From assembly GCF_029051725.1 (NCBI RefSeq), contig NZ_JAACFU010000015.1, positions 1-64,000 on the forward strand: a stretch of DNA of 64,000 nucleotides, given 5' to 3'. This document shows, piece by piece, positions 51,367 to 60,554 of this stretch (the stretch's first letter is position 1; each line of letters starts with the position of its first letter). A model generated the notes under the pieces. That model was not told the origin of the DNA. It worked only from the letters and a program-made list of their open reading frames with translations, and did no database searches. The DNA comes from Bradyrhizobium sp. CSS354 (GTDB lineage: Bacteria; Pseudomonadota; Alphaproteobacteria; Rhizobiales; Xanthobacteraceae). The position numbers and the translations under genes are program-made.

Positions 51367-52452
51367 TCACGCCGCCGCGCCCTGGGCGGCGAGCTGCGCG
51401 GCCTGGTGCTCGGTGGTCAGCGCGTCGGTCAATTCGCCCAGCGCTTCGCCCGCCATCACCTGCGGCAGCTTGTAGAGCGTCAAATTGATGCGGTGATCGG
51501 TGACGCGTCCTTGCGGGAAATTATAGGTGCGGATGCGCTCGCTGCGATCGCCGGAGCCGACCTTCTCCTTGCGCTCGGCCGAGCGCGCCGCGTCGAGGCG
51601 CTGCTGCTCGGCGTCGTAGATGCGCGAACGCAGGATGTTCATGGCGGAAGCGCGATTCTTGTGCTGCGAGCGGCTGTCCTGCATCATCACCACGATGCCG
51701 GTCGGGATGTGGGTGATGCGGATCGCCGATTCCGTCTTATTGACGTGCTGGCCGCCGGCGCCTCCGGCGCGCATCGTCTCGATACGCAAATCATCGTTCC
51801 TGATCTCGACATCGACCTCCTCGACCTCGGGCATCACGGCGACGGTGGCGGCGGATGTGTGGATGCGCCCCTGCGTCTCGGTGTCCGGCACGCGCTGCAC
51901 CCGGTGCACGCCGGACTCGAACTTCAGCTTCGAGAACGCGCCGCGGCCCTGCACCTCGGCGATGATTTCCTTATAGCCGCCGACGCTGCCCTCGCTCGCC
52001 GAGATCACCTCGACCTTCCAGCCCTGCAGGGCCGCGAAGCGCTCGTACATCCGGAACAAATCGCCGGCGAACAGCGAAGCCTCGTCGCCGCCGGTTCCGG
52101 CGCGGATTTCCAGCACCACGTTGCGGTCGTCCATGGCGTCCTTCGGCAGCAGCGCGACGCGGATCTTCTGGACCAGCTCCTCGATCTTGGGCGTCAGCTC
52201 GTCGCGCTCGGCTTCCGCCATGCTGCGCATCTCCGCATCGGTCGCGGGGTCGGCGATCAGCGCTTCGGTGTCGGCGAGCTCCTTGACGGCCGAACGATAG
52301 GTTTTGACCGCCTCGATCAACGGCGTGAGCTCGGCGAGTTCACGGGTGATCTGCACATAGCGTTCGGAGGCGAGCTGACCGAGCGATTCGGCCTCCAGCG
52401 AGGCGTGATGCGCGAGCAGGACGTCCAGTTTGGCTTCGGGGAGTGACGACAT
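51367..52452 (-). CDS. prfA: Peptide chain release factor 1
   Basis: 361-residue release factor reading UAA and UAG. The peptidyl-tRNA hydrolysis motif is GAGGQHVNKTESAIRITHIP, and the stop-codon recognition tripeptide P-x-T appears in RVPDTETQGR. Length matches E. coli RF1. The ATG at 52452 is used; the frame to 52539 overlaps ptsP. It lies between ptsP and prmC, 58 bases after the ptsP stop. Confidence 0.96.
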   Translation of the reverse strand: MSSLPEAKLDVLLAHHASLEAESLGQLASERYVQITRELAELTPLIEAVKTYRSAVKELADTEALIADPATDAEMRSMAEAERDELTPKIEELVQKIRVALLPKDAMDDRNVVLEIRAGTGGDEASLFAGDLFRMYERFAALQGWKVEVISASEGSVGGYKEIIAEVQGRGAFSKLKFESGVHRVQRVPDTETQGRIHTSAATVAVMPEVEEVDVEIRNDDLRIETMRAGGAGGQHVNKTESAIRITHIPTGIVVMMQDSRSQHKNRASAMNILRSRIYDAEQQRLDAARSAERKEKVGSGDRSERIRTYNFPQGRVTDHRINLTLYKLPQVMAGEALGELTDALTTEHQAAQLAAQGAAA

Positions 52453-52510
52453 CGGTTCAGTCTCAAAAATGCGGAAAAGGGCGAGGCGGCGGGAAGGGGC
52501 GACAGGCCCG

Positions 52511-54778
52511 CTACAACGCCAGGCCTTCGGCCTCGGCAAATTCCGTCAGCTTCTGCCGGATCGAGACGCTGCCGGCGGGCGCGTCCAGCAACGGACCGAG
52601 CATCGCTTCGGCCTTCTTGGCGTCAAGATCGATCACCATCGCCTTGACCGGGCCGAGCGCGGTGGCCGAGAGCGACAGCGAGCGATAGCCCATCGCGATC
52701 AGGGCGAGTGCTCCGATCGGCTTCGAGGCCATCTCGCCGCAGAGCGACAGCGATTTCTTCGCGGCTTGCGTCTTGCGCGCAATGTCGCGCAGCGCGCGCA
52801 GGATCGGCGCCGACATGGTGTCAAAGCGCTCGGAGACTTTTGCGTTGCCGCGGTCGACAGCGAACAGGAACTGGAACAGATCGTTGGAGCCGACCGAGAT
52901 AAAGTCGACCTTCTTCAGGAGCTCGTCGAGCTGATAGAGCAGCGCCGGCACCTCGACCATGGTGCCGATGTCGATTCTTTCAGGCAGCGTGTGGCCGTGC
53001 TGGCGCAGATAGGTCAGCTCGCGTTCGACCAGCGCCTTCGCCGAATCGAATTCACCCACCTCCGAGATCATCGGGAACATGATGCGCAGCGCGCGGCCGC
53101 CGCCGGCGCGCAGCAGCGCGCGGATCTGGCCGCGCAACAGGCCGGGACGGTCGAGCCCGAGCCGGATCGCGCGCCATCCGAGCGCGGGATTCTCCTCGAT
53201 CACCGCCTCCATGTAAGGCAGCGCCTTGTCGCCGCCGATGTCGAGGGTGCGGAAGGTGACCGGCTTCGTGCCGGCGGCATCCAGCACGGTGCGATAGAGC
53301 GCGAGCTGGTCGCTGGTGCGCGGCAGGCTCTGGCCGACCATGAATTGCAGCTCGGTGCGGAACAGGCCGATGCCGGCGCTGCCGGTGTCTTCGATGTGCG
53401 GCAGGTCGATCGCGAGACCCGCATTGATCATCAGCTCGACCTTCTGGCCGTCTTTGGTGACGCAGGGCAGGTCGCGCAGCGCCAGATACTGCGCCTGGCG
53501 GCGGGCGCGGAAGCGCACGCGCTCCGCAAAGGCCGCCTCGACCTCCTGCGATGGGCGCACATAGATCATGCCGGAGGTGCCGTCGACGATGACGGCGTCG
53601 CCGGGATCCGCGATACCAGGCGCGTTCGGGACCTCGCCGACCGCGGGAATGCCGAGCGCGCGCGCCACGATCGAGACGTGAGAGTTGGCGGTGCCTTCCT
53701 CCAATATGATGCCGCGCAGGCGCTTGCGGTCGTAGTCGAGCAGCGCCGCCGGGCCCATCGCGCGCGCGATGACGATGGCGTTGTCGGGCAATTGTTCGCG
53801 TGAAGGCGCGTGATCCTGGCCGACCAGCTGCCGCATCAGGCGATAGCCGAGATCCTCGAGATCATGCAGCCGGTCACGCAAATAGGGATCGGTCGAGCGC
53901 AGCATGCGCGCGCGGGTGTCGGATTGCACACGCTCGACGGCGGCTTCCGCCGTGAGGCCGGTGGCGACCGCCTCGTGCAGCTTGTGCGACCAGCCCTGGT
54001 CGTTGGCGAACATGCGGTAGGCTTCCAGCACCTCGCGATGCTCGCCGCCTTCCGCCACGTCGCCGCGCTCCAGCATGCGATCGAGATCGGCGCGCAGCTT
54101 GGCGAGTGCGGTGTCGAGCCGCTTGATTTCCTTCGGCAGGTCCTCGGCGATGTAGTCCTTGATGACGACGCGCGGCTCGTGCAGCACGACATGGCCGAGT
54201 GCGATGCCTTCCGACAGGATGGCGCCGACCTTCTGCGCCGAATGACGCGCCGCGGGCTCATGGCCCGGCTGGGCCAGCGCAGACAGCTCGCCGGAGGCGA
54301 TCAGCTCCGCCAGCACCATCGCTGTGGTCTGAAGCGCCTCGAGCTCCTCCTCGACATAGTTGCGCTTGGCGCGGTTCTGCACCACCAGCACGCCGAGCGT
54401 GTTGCCGGCGCGCAGGATCGGCACGCCGAGGAAGGAGTGGTAGATTTCTTCGCCGGTCTCCGGGCGGAACGAGAAGGCCGGATGGCTCTGCGCATCGCTC
54501 AGGTTGAGAGGGGTTGCCTCGCTGGCGACCAGGCCGACAAGGCCCTCGTGGGCGCTGAGCACGGTGTGGTGCACCGCCTCGCGGTTAAGGCCTTCGGTGG
54601 CATAGAGCTCGAGCGTGTTGTCGACGCGCAGCACATAGACCGAGCACACCTCGGCCACCATGTTGGCGGCGATCAGCACCACGATCTTGTCCAGCCGCTC
54701 CTGGGCCGAGACCTGCTCCGCCATGGTTTCGCGGAGCCGTCTCAACAAGACGCGGGGACCTCCCGACGCGCTCCGCAT
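52511..54778 (-). CDS. ptsP: Phosphoenolpyruvate-protein phosphotransferase PtsP (EI-Ntr)
   Basis: 755-residue first enzyme of the nitrogen-related phosphotransferase system, which passes phosphate from PEP to NPr and EIIA-Ntr to regulate metabolism rather than import sugar. A GAF domain fills residues about 1-165, followed by the helical NPr-binding domain, the swivelling His domain (EEGTANSHVSIVARALGIPA, active His) and a PEP-binding barrel ending LCGEMASKPIGALALIAMG. The ATG at 54778 fits the family start. The 270-base gap to lysC suggests its own promoter. Confidence 0.96.
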   Translation of the reverse strand: MRSASGGPRVLLRRLRETMAEQVSAQERLDKIVVLIAANMVAEVCSVYVLRVDNTLELYATEGLNREAVHHTVLSAHEGLVGLVASEATPLNLSDAQSHPAFSFRPETGEEIYHSFLGVPILRAGNTLGVLVVQNRAKRNYVEEELEALQTTAMVLAELIASGELSALAQPGHEPAARHSAQKVGAILSEGIALGHVVLHEPRVVIKDYIAEDLPKEIKRLDTALAKLRADLDRMLERGDVAEGGEHREVLEAYRMFANDQGWSHKLHEAVATGLTAEAAVERVQSDTRARMLRSTDPYLRDRLHDLEDLGYRLMRQLVGQDHAPSREQLPDNAIVIARAMGPAALLDYDRKRLRGIILEEGTANSHVSIVARALGIPAVGEVPNAPGIADPGDAVIVDGTSGMIYVRPSQEVEAAFAERVRFRARRQAQYLALRDLPCVTKDGQKVELMINAGLAIDLPHIEDTGSAGIGLFRTELQFMVGQSLPRTSDQLALYRTVLDAAGTKPVTFRTLDIGGDKALPYMEAVIEENPALGWRAIRLGLDRPGLLRGQIRALLRAGGGRALRIMFPMISEVGEFDSAKALVERELTYLRQHGHTLPERIDIGTMVEVPALLYQLDELLKKVDFISVGSNDLFQFLFAVDRGNAKVSERFDTMSAPILRALRDIARKTQAAKKSLSLCGEMASKPIGALALIAMGYRSLSLSATALGPVKAMVIDLDAKKAEAMLGPLLDAPAGSVSIRQKLTEFAEAEGLAL

Positions 54779-55047
54779 GAACCGTCAATCTCCTCCGTCT
54801 GCCGGGGCCGAAAGGACCCGCGGCGGCTCGCCCAGAAATCCAGAAAAACAACAAATTTGCTCGTCCGGCCCCGGCCCCGGCGGTTGCCTGGGCCGAATCA
54901 GCACCGCCTCAACTGGGGCACAGTTTCCGGCAGCCCACCCTGTTCGCCGTATAGCGAATTGGGGCTTGTTTTGCCAAGCAAAACGCCTGCCAAACGCGAA
55001 AGTGTGGAGACCTTAGCGTTTGCTGCGACCGCTAAGAGAAAATTAGC

Positions 55048-56304
55048 CTAAGCTTGATCGAGACCGTAGAGCGTGTGCAGCGTGCGCACCGCAAGCTCGG
55101 TATAGGCGGTGTCGATCAGGACCGAGAATTTGATCTCGGAGGTTGTAATGGCCCGGATGTTGATATTCCGTCCTGCGAGGGCCGAGAACGCCTGGGCGGC
55201 AACGCCTGCATGGCTGCGCATGCCGCTGCCGATCACCGAGATCTTGGCGACGTCGGTCGCGGTGTCGAGCCGGGCATAATTGATCTGGCTCTTGGCCGCG
55301 GTGATGGTCTCCTTGGCCCTGGTGTAGTCGGCGGCCGGGACCGTGAAGGTGAGATCGGTGGTCTTGCCGTCCTCGGAGACGTTCTGCACGATCATGTCGA
55401 CGTTGATGTTGGCATCCGCGAGCGGGCCGAAGATCGACGCTGCCACGCCGGGCTTGTCCTCGATCTGGCGCACCGAGATCTGGGCCTCGTCCTTCGAAAA
55501 GGCGATGCCGGTGACGACGTGGCTTTCCATGATCTCCTCCTCGCTGCAGATCAGCGTGCCGGGCGGCTGGTTGGCATGCGGGTCGATATCCTCGGGCTTG
55601 TCGAAGCTCGAGCGGACGAAAATCGGCATGTTGTGGACCATGCCGAGTTCCACCGAGCGGACCTGGAGCACCTTGGCGCCCTGGGAGGCCAGCTCCAGCA
55701 TGTCTTCGAACGCGATCTTGTCGAGCCGGCGCGCCTTCGGCACGATTCGCGGATCGGTCGTGTAGACACCGTCGACGTCGGTGTAGATGTCGCAGCGGTC
55801 GGCTTTGACGGCGGCGGCGATCGCCACGGCCGAGGTGTCGGAGCCGCCGCGGCCGAGCGTGGTGATGCGGTTGGTCTCGGGGTTGATGCCCTGGAAGCCG
55901 GCGATCACGGCGACTTCCTTGCGCTCCCTGAAGCGCTTGATGATCTCGCTGCCGTCGATGCCCTCGATCCGGGCCGAGGCATGGGCGTCGCTGGTCTTGA
56001 TCGGGATCTGCCAGCCCTGCCAGGAGCGGGCCTGGATGCCCATGCCCTGAAGCACGATGGCAAGCAGGCCGGACGTCACCTGTTCGCCCGAGGCGACGAC
56101 GGCGTCGTATTCGCGCGCGTCGTGCATCGGCGAGGCCTCGGTGCACCAGGCCACCAGCTCGTTGGTTTTCCCCGACATCGCCGAGACGACCACGGCCACT
56201 TCATGGCCGGCGTCGACCTCACGCTTCACATGGCGTGCGACGTTGCGGATACGTTCAATGTTGGCGACGGATGTGCCGCCGAATTTCATCACGAGGCGGC
56301 TCAT
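55048..56304 (-). CDS. lysC: Aspartokinase
   Basis: 418-residue aspartate kinase, first step of lysine, threonine and methionine synthesis. The kinase domain opens VMKFGGTSVANIERI and includes GRGGSDTSAVAIAAA; two ACT domains fill the C-terminal third (about 265-400), pointing to feedback control by end products. ATG 56304. It is upstream of ptsP on the minus strand and divergent from the PH-domain gene. Confidence 0.96.
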   Translation of the reverse strand: MSRLVMKFGGTSVANIERIRNVARHVKREVDAGHEVAVVVSAMSGKTNELVAWCTEASPMHDAREYDAVVASGEQVTSGLLAIVLQGMGIQARSWQGWQIPIKTSDAHASARIEGIDGSEIIKRFRERKEVAVIAGFQGINPETNRITTLGRGGSDTSAVAIAAAVKADRCDIYTDVDGVYTTDPRIVPKARRLDKIAFEDMLELASQGAKVLQVRSVELGMVHNMPIFVRSSFDKPEDIDPHANQPPGTLICSEEEIMESHVVTGIAFSKDEAQISVRQIEDKPGVAASIFGPLADANINVDMIVQNVSEDGKTTDLTFTVPAADYTRAKETITAAKSQINYARLDTATDVAKISVIGSGMRSHAGVAAQAFSALAGRNINIRAITTSEIKFSVLIDTAYTELAVRTLHTLYGLDQA

Positions 56305-56453
56305 GACGACGCGTGCATTCCCTCATAAGGATAAGTATGGTGACCCGCGCTGGACGGGTGCCTGCGATACCGACCGCGCGTATACAGAGCGGCGGGGCCG
56401 GGGGCAAGCGGGTTCCTGCGCAGGCCAATCCGGGCAATGGGTTAATCGAGGTC

Positions 56454-56921
56454 ATGGCGCGTTATATCGACGAGATCCTGCAACCGGGCGAGCGGGTGCT
56501 GTATTCGACCAATGCGCACTGGATCTTCTATTTGCCGGCGATCCTGGCCTGGATCGTGGCGCTGGCCCTGTTCGTCCTGTCCCGGCAAACCATCGTCGAG
56601 GGGCTCGTGCTGCTCTGCCTCGTCGCGGCCGGCCTGGTGGCTCTGGCGGCGCTGTACTGGACCGTGAAGGGCTGGTTCCATCGCTTTACCACCGAGACCG
56701 ACGTGACCAATTTGCGGATCGTGCACAAGACCGGCTTCATCAAGCGCCGCACCTTCGAGATGGCGCTGGACAAGGTCGAGAGCGTCGATGTGAATCAGAC
56801 CATTCTTGGACGCATTCTCAACTATGGCGACGTCACCATCAATGGCGTGGGGGAAGGCCGCGAAACCATCCGCACCATCGCCTCGCCGCTCGCCTTCCGC
56901 AGTTCGATCACCACGCGGTAG
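56454..56921 (+). CDS. PH-domain (bPH2, YdbT-like) membrane protein
   Basis: 155-residue protein. An N-terminal stretch (MARYIDEILQPGERVLYSTN) is followed by two adjacent membrane helices (about 25-70) and a bacterial PH domain with FTTETDVTNLRIVHKTGFIKRR and VESVDVNQTILGRILNYGDVTI, the standard bPH2 signature. Role unknown, probably membrane associated. The ATG at 56454 is preferred; the longer frame from 56313 covers the lysC promoter. ubiG begins 15 bases later and is likely co-transcribed. Confidence 0.85.
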   Translation: MARYIDEILQPGERVLYSTNAHWIFYLPAILAWIVALALFVLSRQTIVEGLVLLCLVAAGLVALAALYWTVKGWFHRFTTETDVTNLRIVHKTGFIKRRTFEMALDKVESVDVNQTILGRILNYGDVTINGVGEGRETIRTIASPLAFRSSITTR

Positions 56922-56936
56922 GACCGCGCGCAACCC

Positions 56937-57710
56937 ATGAGCATGCAGCAAAATACTTCCGGCACCGCAAGCCCGCAGCCGGGCTCGACCGTCGACGCCG
57001 CCGAGATCGCAAAGTTCTCAAAACTTTCGGCCGAGTGGTGGGACCCCAACGGCAAGATGGCGCCGCTGCACCGGATCAACCCGCTGCGGCTCGGCTATAT
57101 CCGCGATGCCGCCTGCCGCAAGTTCGAGCGCAATTTGCGCAGCCTCAACTGCCTCGGCGGTCTGCGCGTGCTCGACATCGGCTGCGGCGCCGGCCTGCTC
57201 TGCGAGCCGCTGTCGCGCCTGGGTGCGCAGGTCATCGGCGTCGATCCGTCGGTCAGCAATATCGCGGCCGCAAAGCTGCATGCCGACAAGGCGCATCTCG
57301 CGATCGACTATCGCTGCACCACGGCGGAAGAGATCGACCCGCGCGAGCGATTCGACATCGTGCTGGCGATGGAGGTGGTCGAGCACGTTGTCGACGTCGG
57401 CGTTTTCCTGAAGCGCTGCGCCGCGATGCTGAAGCCGAACGGGTTGATGGTGGTCTCGACGCTGAACAGGAACTGGAAGAGCTTTGCGCTGGCCATCGTC
57501 GGCGCCGAATACGTCCTGCGCTGGCTGCCGCGCGGCACCCACGAATGGAACAAGTTCGTCACCCCCGACGAGCTGACGAAATACCTGCTCGACAACCGCC
57601 TGGTCATCACCGAGCAGACCGGCGTTGTCTACAGCCCCTTCGCCGACAAATGGACCCTCTCGTCAGACATGGACGTGAACTACATGGTGGTGGCGGAAGG
57701 CATGGTGTGA
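56937..57710 (+). CDS. ubiG: Ubiquinone biosynthesis O-methyltransferase
   Basis: 257-residue SAM methyltransferase acting on two hydroxyl groups during ubiquinone synthesis. The start of the domain reads FSKLSAEWWDPNGKMAPLHRINPLRLGYI, characteristic of UbiG, and motif I is VLDIGCGAGLLCEPLSRLGA. ISTLNRN-like motif appears as VVSTLNRNWKSFALAIVGAE. It follows the PH-domain gene and is ahead of an intergenic repeat. Confidence 0.95.
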   Translation: MSMQQNTSGTASPQPGSTVDAAEIAKFSKLSAEWWDPNGKMAPLHRINPLRLGYIRDAACRKFERNLRSLNCLGGLRVLDIGCGAGLLCEPLSRLGAQVIGVDPSVSNIAAAKLHADKAHLAIDYRCTTAEEIDPRERFDIVLAMEVVEHVVDVGVFLKRCAAMLKPNGLMVVSTLNRNWKSFALAIVGAEYVLRWLPRGTHEWNKFVTPDELTKYLLDNRLVITEQTGVVYSPFADKWTLSSDMDVNYMVVAEGMV

Positions 57711-57736
57711 GGCCGCGCCGCTTCCAAATATTCGGC

Positions 57737-57867
57737 GTCGTCCTGGCGAAGGCCAGGACCCATTACCCCAGGGTCTAATTAGGCGAAGGCTGATAACCAC
57801 GAGTCTTCGCCCAATCACTCCCTGGGGTAATGGGTCTTGGATCTGCGCTTCGCCTGTCCATGACGAC
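57737..57867. repeat. Palindromic intergenic repeat, copy B5
   Basis: Begins GTCGTCCTGGCGAAGGCCAG and ends TGTCCATGACGAC, with internal arms CATTACCCCAGG and CCTGGGGTAATG. Related to copies at 10551, 18174, 20500 and 33471. It lies between ubiG and the DMT gene on the same strand. Confidence 0.75.
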
Positions 57868-57978
57868 ACTGAGTTTGTCAGGCAAGCATCGCACCCATGA
57901 CATCCGCGTGATTGACCTGCTTGAGCGCGAGCGGCACGTTGACATCAACGTCCTCTTCCTCCCACCGCCATCCCACCC

Positions 57979-58878
57979 ATGTTCACCATCGCCAGCCTCT
58001 GGATTCCCTTCACCGTCATTGCCGCGCTCGGCCAGGTCGCGCGCAATGCGATGCAGCGGTCGCTGACAAAGCCGCTGGGGACCTGGGGCGCGACCAATAT
58101 CCGCTTTCTGTTCGGCTTTCCGTTCTCGCTTCTTTTCCTGGCGGTGGTGCTGGTCGCCACCGGCGATCATCTCGGCATGCCGCCTGGCGTGTTCTGGCCG
58201 TGGCTGCTGCTCGGCGCGCTCAGCCAGATCGTCGCGACCGGCCTGATGCTGCTCGCCATGAACGACCGCTCCTTCGTGGTGACGACGGCCTATTTGAAAA
58301 CCGAGGCGATCCAGACCGCCATCTTCGGCTTCGTCTTTCTCGGCGATCATCTGACATGGCTCAAGGTGCTGGCGATCGTGATCGCGACAATCGGCGTCGT
58401 CATCACCGCGCTGAGGCCCGGCGGCGAGAAGAGCTTTGCCGAATTGAAGCCGACCATCACCGGTCTGGTCGCCGCGGCGGCGTTCGCGTTGTCAGCGGTC
58501 GGCTTCCGCGGCGCCATCATCAACGTGCCTGATGTCTCGTTCGTGACGGCGGCATCATTCACGCTGGTGCTCGGCCTGTTCGTGCAGACGCTGATCCTGA
58601 CGATCTATCTGCTCTGGCGCGCGCCGAAGGTGCTTCAGGCGATCCTGAAGCTTTGGAAGCCGTCGCTGCTCGCCGGCTTCATGGGCGCCTTCGCCTCGCA
58701 GTTCTGGTTCCTGGCGTTCGCGCTGACGGCCGCCGCCAATGTCCGCACGCTCGCTCTGATCGAGGTGCTGTTCGCGCAAGGCGTGGCCTACTACTCGTTC
58801 AAGCAGCCGATCGCGCCGCGCGAGATTATTGGCATCGCGCTGATCGTGATCGGCGTGGCGGTGCTGGTGGGAGTCTAA
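57979..58878 (+). CDS. EamA/DMT-family transporter
   Basis: 299-residue integral membrane protein with ten predicted helices, in two EamA halves (residues about 5-140 and 155-298). ATNIRFLFGFPFSLLFL and TVVTTAYLKTEAIQTAIFGF-like segments fit the drug/metabolite transporter group. Substrate unknown. The neighbouring DUF1178 gene converges on its end, overlapping by four bases of the two stops. Confidence 0.85.
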   Translation: MFTIASLWIPFTVIAALGQVARNAMQRSLTKPLGTWGATNIRFLFGFPFSLLFLAVVLVATGDHLGMPPGVFWPWLLLGALSQIVATGLMLLAMNDRSFVVTTAYLKTEAIQTAIFGFVFLGDHLTWLKVLAIVIATIGVVITALRPGGEKSFAELKPTITGLVAAAAFALSAVGFRGAIINVPDVSFVTAASFTLVLGLFVQTLILTIYLLWRAPKVLQAILKLWKPSLLAGFMGAFASQFWFLAFALTAAANVRTLALIEVLFAQGVAYYSFKQPIAPREIIGIALIVIGVAVLVGV

Positions 58879-59360
58879 TTCCGATCTTCCGGCAGCGTCG
58901 GCAGCGGAGACACCTCGATGCCTTCTTCGATCAGCGACTTTGCCTCGTCGGGCGAGGCCTCGCCGTAGATCGGACGGTGCTCCTTGTCGCCGTAATGCAT
59001 CGCGCGGGCTTCATTGGCGAATCGCTCGCCGACATTGTCGGCGTTCTTCACGATGTGATCGCGCAGCTCCTTGAGCTTGGCGCGCAGCTCGCGCTCCTGC
59101 GCCATCAACAGCGAGGTCGGTGCGGATTGCGCAGGCTCAGGCGCGGTCGTCGTGGCGGTGGGCTCAGGCGGCGGCGTGGCGCGTCCGCGGCCCTTCTTGC
59201 CGGCGATGCGCGGCGCCATGATCGCCTTGTCGACCTTGGCCGAGCCGCAGATCGGACAAGTCACGAGCTTGCGCTTCACCTGCTGGTCATACGCGGCCGA
59301 GCTCTGGAACCAACTCTCGAAGTCGTGGCTCCGGTCGCAGCGGAGAGCGTAGCGGATCAT
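58875..59360 (-). CDS. DUF1178 zinc-ribbon-like protein
   Basis: 161-residue DUF1178 family protein. It starts MIRYALRCDRSHDFESWFQ and has a CPIC pair with further Cys7, giving a rubredoxin-like half-site. A Thr/Pro/Ala linker (about 70-95) precedes a helical acidic C-terminus. The family lacks a known function. ATG 59360 overlaps the nitrilase stop by four bases (ATGA), so translation is coupled. Last gene of the grxC-nit-DUF1178 run. Confidence 0.88.
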   Translation of the reverse strand: MIRYALRCDRSHDFESWFQSSAAYDQQVKRKLVTCPICGSAKVDKAIMAPRIAGKKGRGRATPPPEPTATTTAPEPAQSAPTSLLMAQERELRAKLKELRDHIVKNADNVGERFANEARAMHYGDKEHRPIYGEASPDEAKSLIEEGIEVSPLPTLPEDRN

Positions 59361-60235
59361 GCCGATCCCCGCACCAGGTGCAGATGGTCCGGCCCCGCCT
59401 TGGGGTCGGCGACGCCGAAGCGGCGGCCGTGCTGGAGCGAGGGGATCGCGCGGCGCGCGGTCTCGACCTTGGCCGGATCGATCTTTGCCATGATGATGCC
59501 GGGCTCGACATCGCCTTCGGCGAGGATTTCGCCCCAGGGATCGATGATCAGCGAATGGCCATAGGTCTCGCGCTTGTTCTCGTGCAGGCCTGCCTGCGCC
59601 GCGGCGAAGATGAAGCAACCGGTCTCGATCGCGCGCGCACGCAACAGCACGTGCCAATGCGCCTCGCCGGTCTTGCGGGTGAAGGCCGAGGGCACCGTGA
59701 TGAAGTACGCGCCGCTTTCGGCCAGCGCGCGGTAGAGCGCGGGGAAGCGCACGTCATAACAGATCGTCAGCCCGACGCGACCCCAGGGCAGGTCGGAGAT
59801 CACGGCCGTCTCGCCCGGCTGGTAATTGGCGGATTCGCGATAGCTCTCGCCGTCCGGCAGCTCGATGTCGAACATGTGGATCTTGTCGTAGCTCGCGAGC
59901 ACATTGCCCTCGGGCCCGATCAGGAACGAGCGGTTGACCGCTTTCTCGTCCGAAAAGCGCAGCGCCAGCGAGCCGACATGGATGTGGATCTTCAGTTCCG
60001 CCGCGAGCGCCCGGTACGCCCTTAGGGAGTTGTCGTCGTCTTGGCTCTGGAGGTGCTCGAACAGAGCCTTGCGGTTGAGCTGCATCATGTTGCTGACTTC
60101 GGGCGTCTGCACGTAGTCGGCGCCATTGGCCGCAGCCTGGCGGATCAGCCTCGTGGCCTGCTCGAGGCTCGGCTCGGGCATCAGGCCGGTGCGCATCTGC
60201 ACCATCGCCGCAGTGAAGGTCCTGGTGTCGCTCAT
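59357..60235 (-). CDS. Carbon-nitrogen hydrolase, Nit1-like (deaminated glutathione amidase type)
   Basis: 292-residue nitrilase-superfamily amidase. The Glu-Lys-Cys triad is visible in QTPEVSNMM, YDKIHMFDIELPDG and TICYDVRFPALYR; the last two are the Nit1-type signatures. Nit1 relatives hydrolyse deaminated glutathione, a damage product. It begins by overlapping the grxC stop (ATGA) and ends by overlapping DUF1178. A link with glutathione repair is thus supported by both sequence and neighbours; the exact substrate is inferred. The longer frame to 60463 is antisense to nothing real and overlaps grxC. Confidence 0.9.
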   Translation of the reverse strand: MSDTRTFTAAMVQMRTGLMPEPSLEQATRLIRQAAANGADYVQTPEVSNMMQLNRKALFEHLQSQDDDNSLRAYRALAAELKIHIHVGSLALRFSDEKAVNRSFLIGPEGNVLASYDKIHMFDIELPDGESYRESANYQPGETAVISDLPWGRVGLTICYDVRFPALYRALAESGAYFITVPSAFTRKTGEAHWHVLLRARAIETGCFIFAAAQAGLHENKRETYGHSLIIDPWGEILAEGDVEPGIIMAKIDPAKVETARRAIPSLQHGRRFGVADPKAGPDHLHLVRGSA

Positions 60236-60525
60236 GACTCCGCCTTGACGCTTTCGAGCATGCCGTCGAGCTTGCCTTCGCGATCGAGTGCGTAGAGCTC
60301 GTCGCAGCCCCCGACATGGGTTCCGCCGATCCAGATCTGCGGGAAGGTCGAGCCCTCGCCGGCGCGATCGTACATCTCCTGGCGCCAGGACGGGTTCTTC
60401 GCGATATCGAACTCCGTGAAGGTCGCCTTCTTGCGGGTCAGCAGCGACTTGGCGGCGGAACAATAACCGCAGCCCGGCCTCGTGTAGATCTCGACAGCAG
60501 CGGTCATCTTGTCTGGCGCTTTCAT
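60232..60525 (-). CDS. grxC: Glutaredoxin 3 (monothiol-type site variant CGYC)
   Basis: 97-residue glutaredoxin that reduces mixed disulfides with glutathione. The redox site is TRPGCGYCSAAKSLL (CGYC rather than CPYC), and TFPQIWIGGTHVGGCDELYAL contains the cis-Pro and the glutathione-binding GG-C motif. The ATG at 60525 or that at 60507 can serve; the second gives a 91-residue protein. It is the first gene of a tightly overlapped operon with nit and DUF1178. Confidence 0.95.
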   Translation of the reverse strand: MKAPDKMTAAVEIYTRPGCGYCSAAKSLLTRKKATFTEFDIAKNPSWRQEMYDRAGEGSTFPQIWIGGTHVGGCDELYALDREGKLDGMLESVKAES

Positions 60526-60554
60526 GTCATGAATTCATTGAATTATATGGGACT

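Noticed and set aside
53810..55051. 413-codon frame opposite ptsP
   Set aside because: Antisense to a complete PtsP protein and runs into the non-coding gap before lysC.
57830..58066. 78-codon frame upstream of the DMT transporter
   Set aside because: It begins inside the intergenic repeat and overlaps the transporter start in another frame; no ribosome site.
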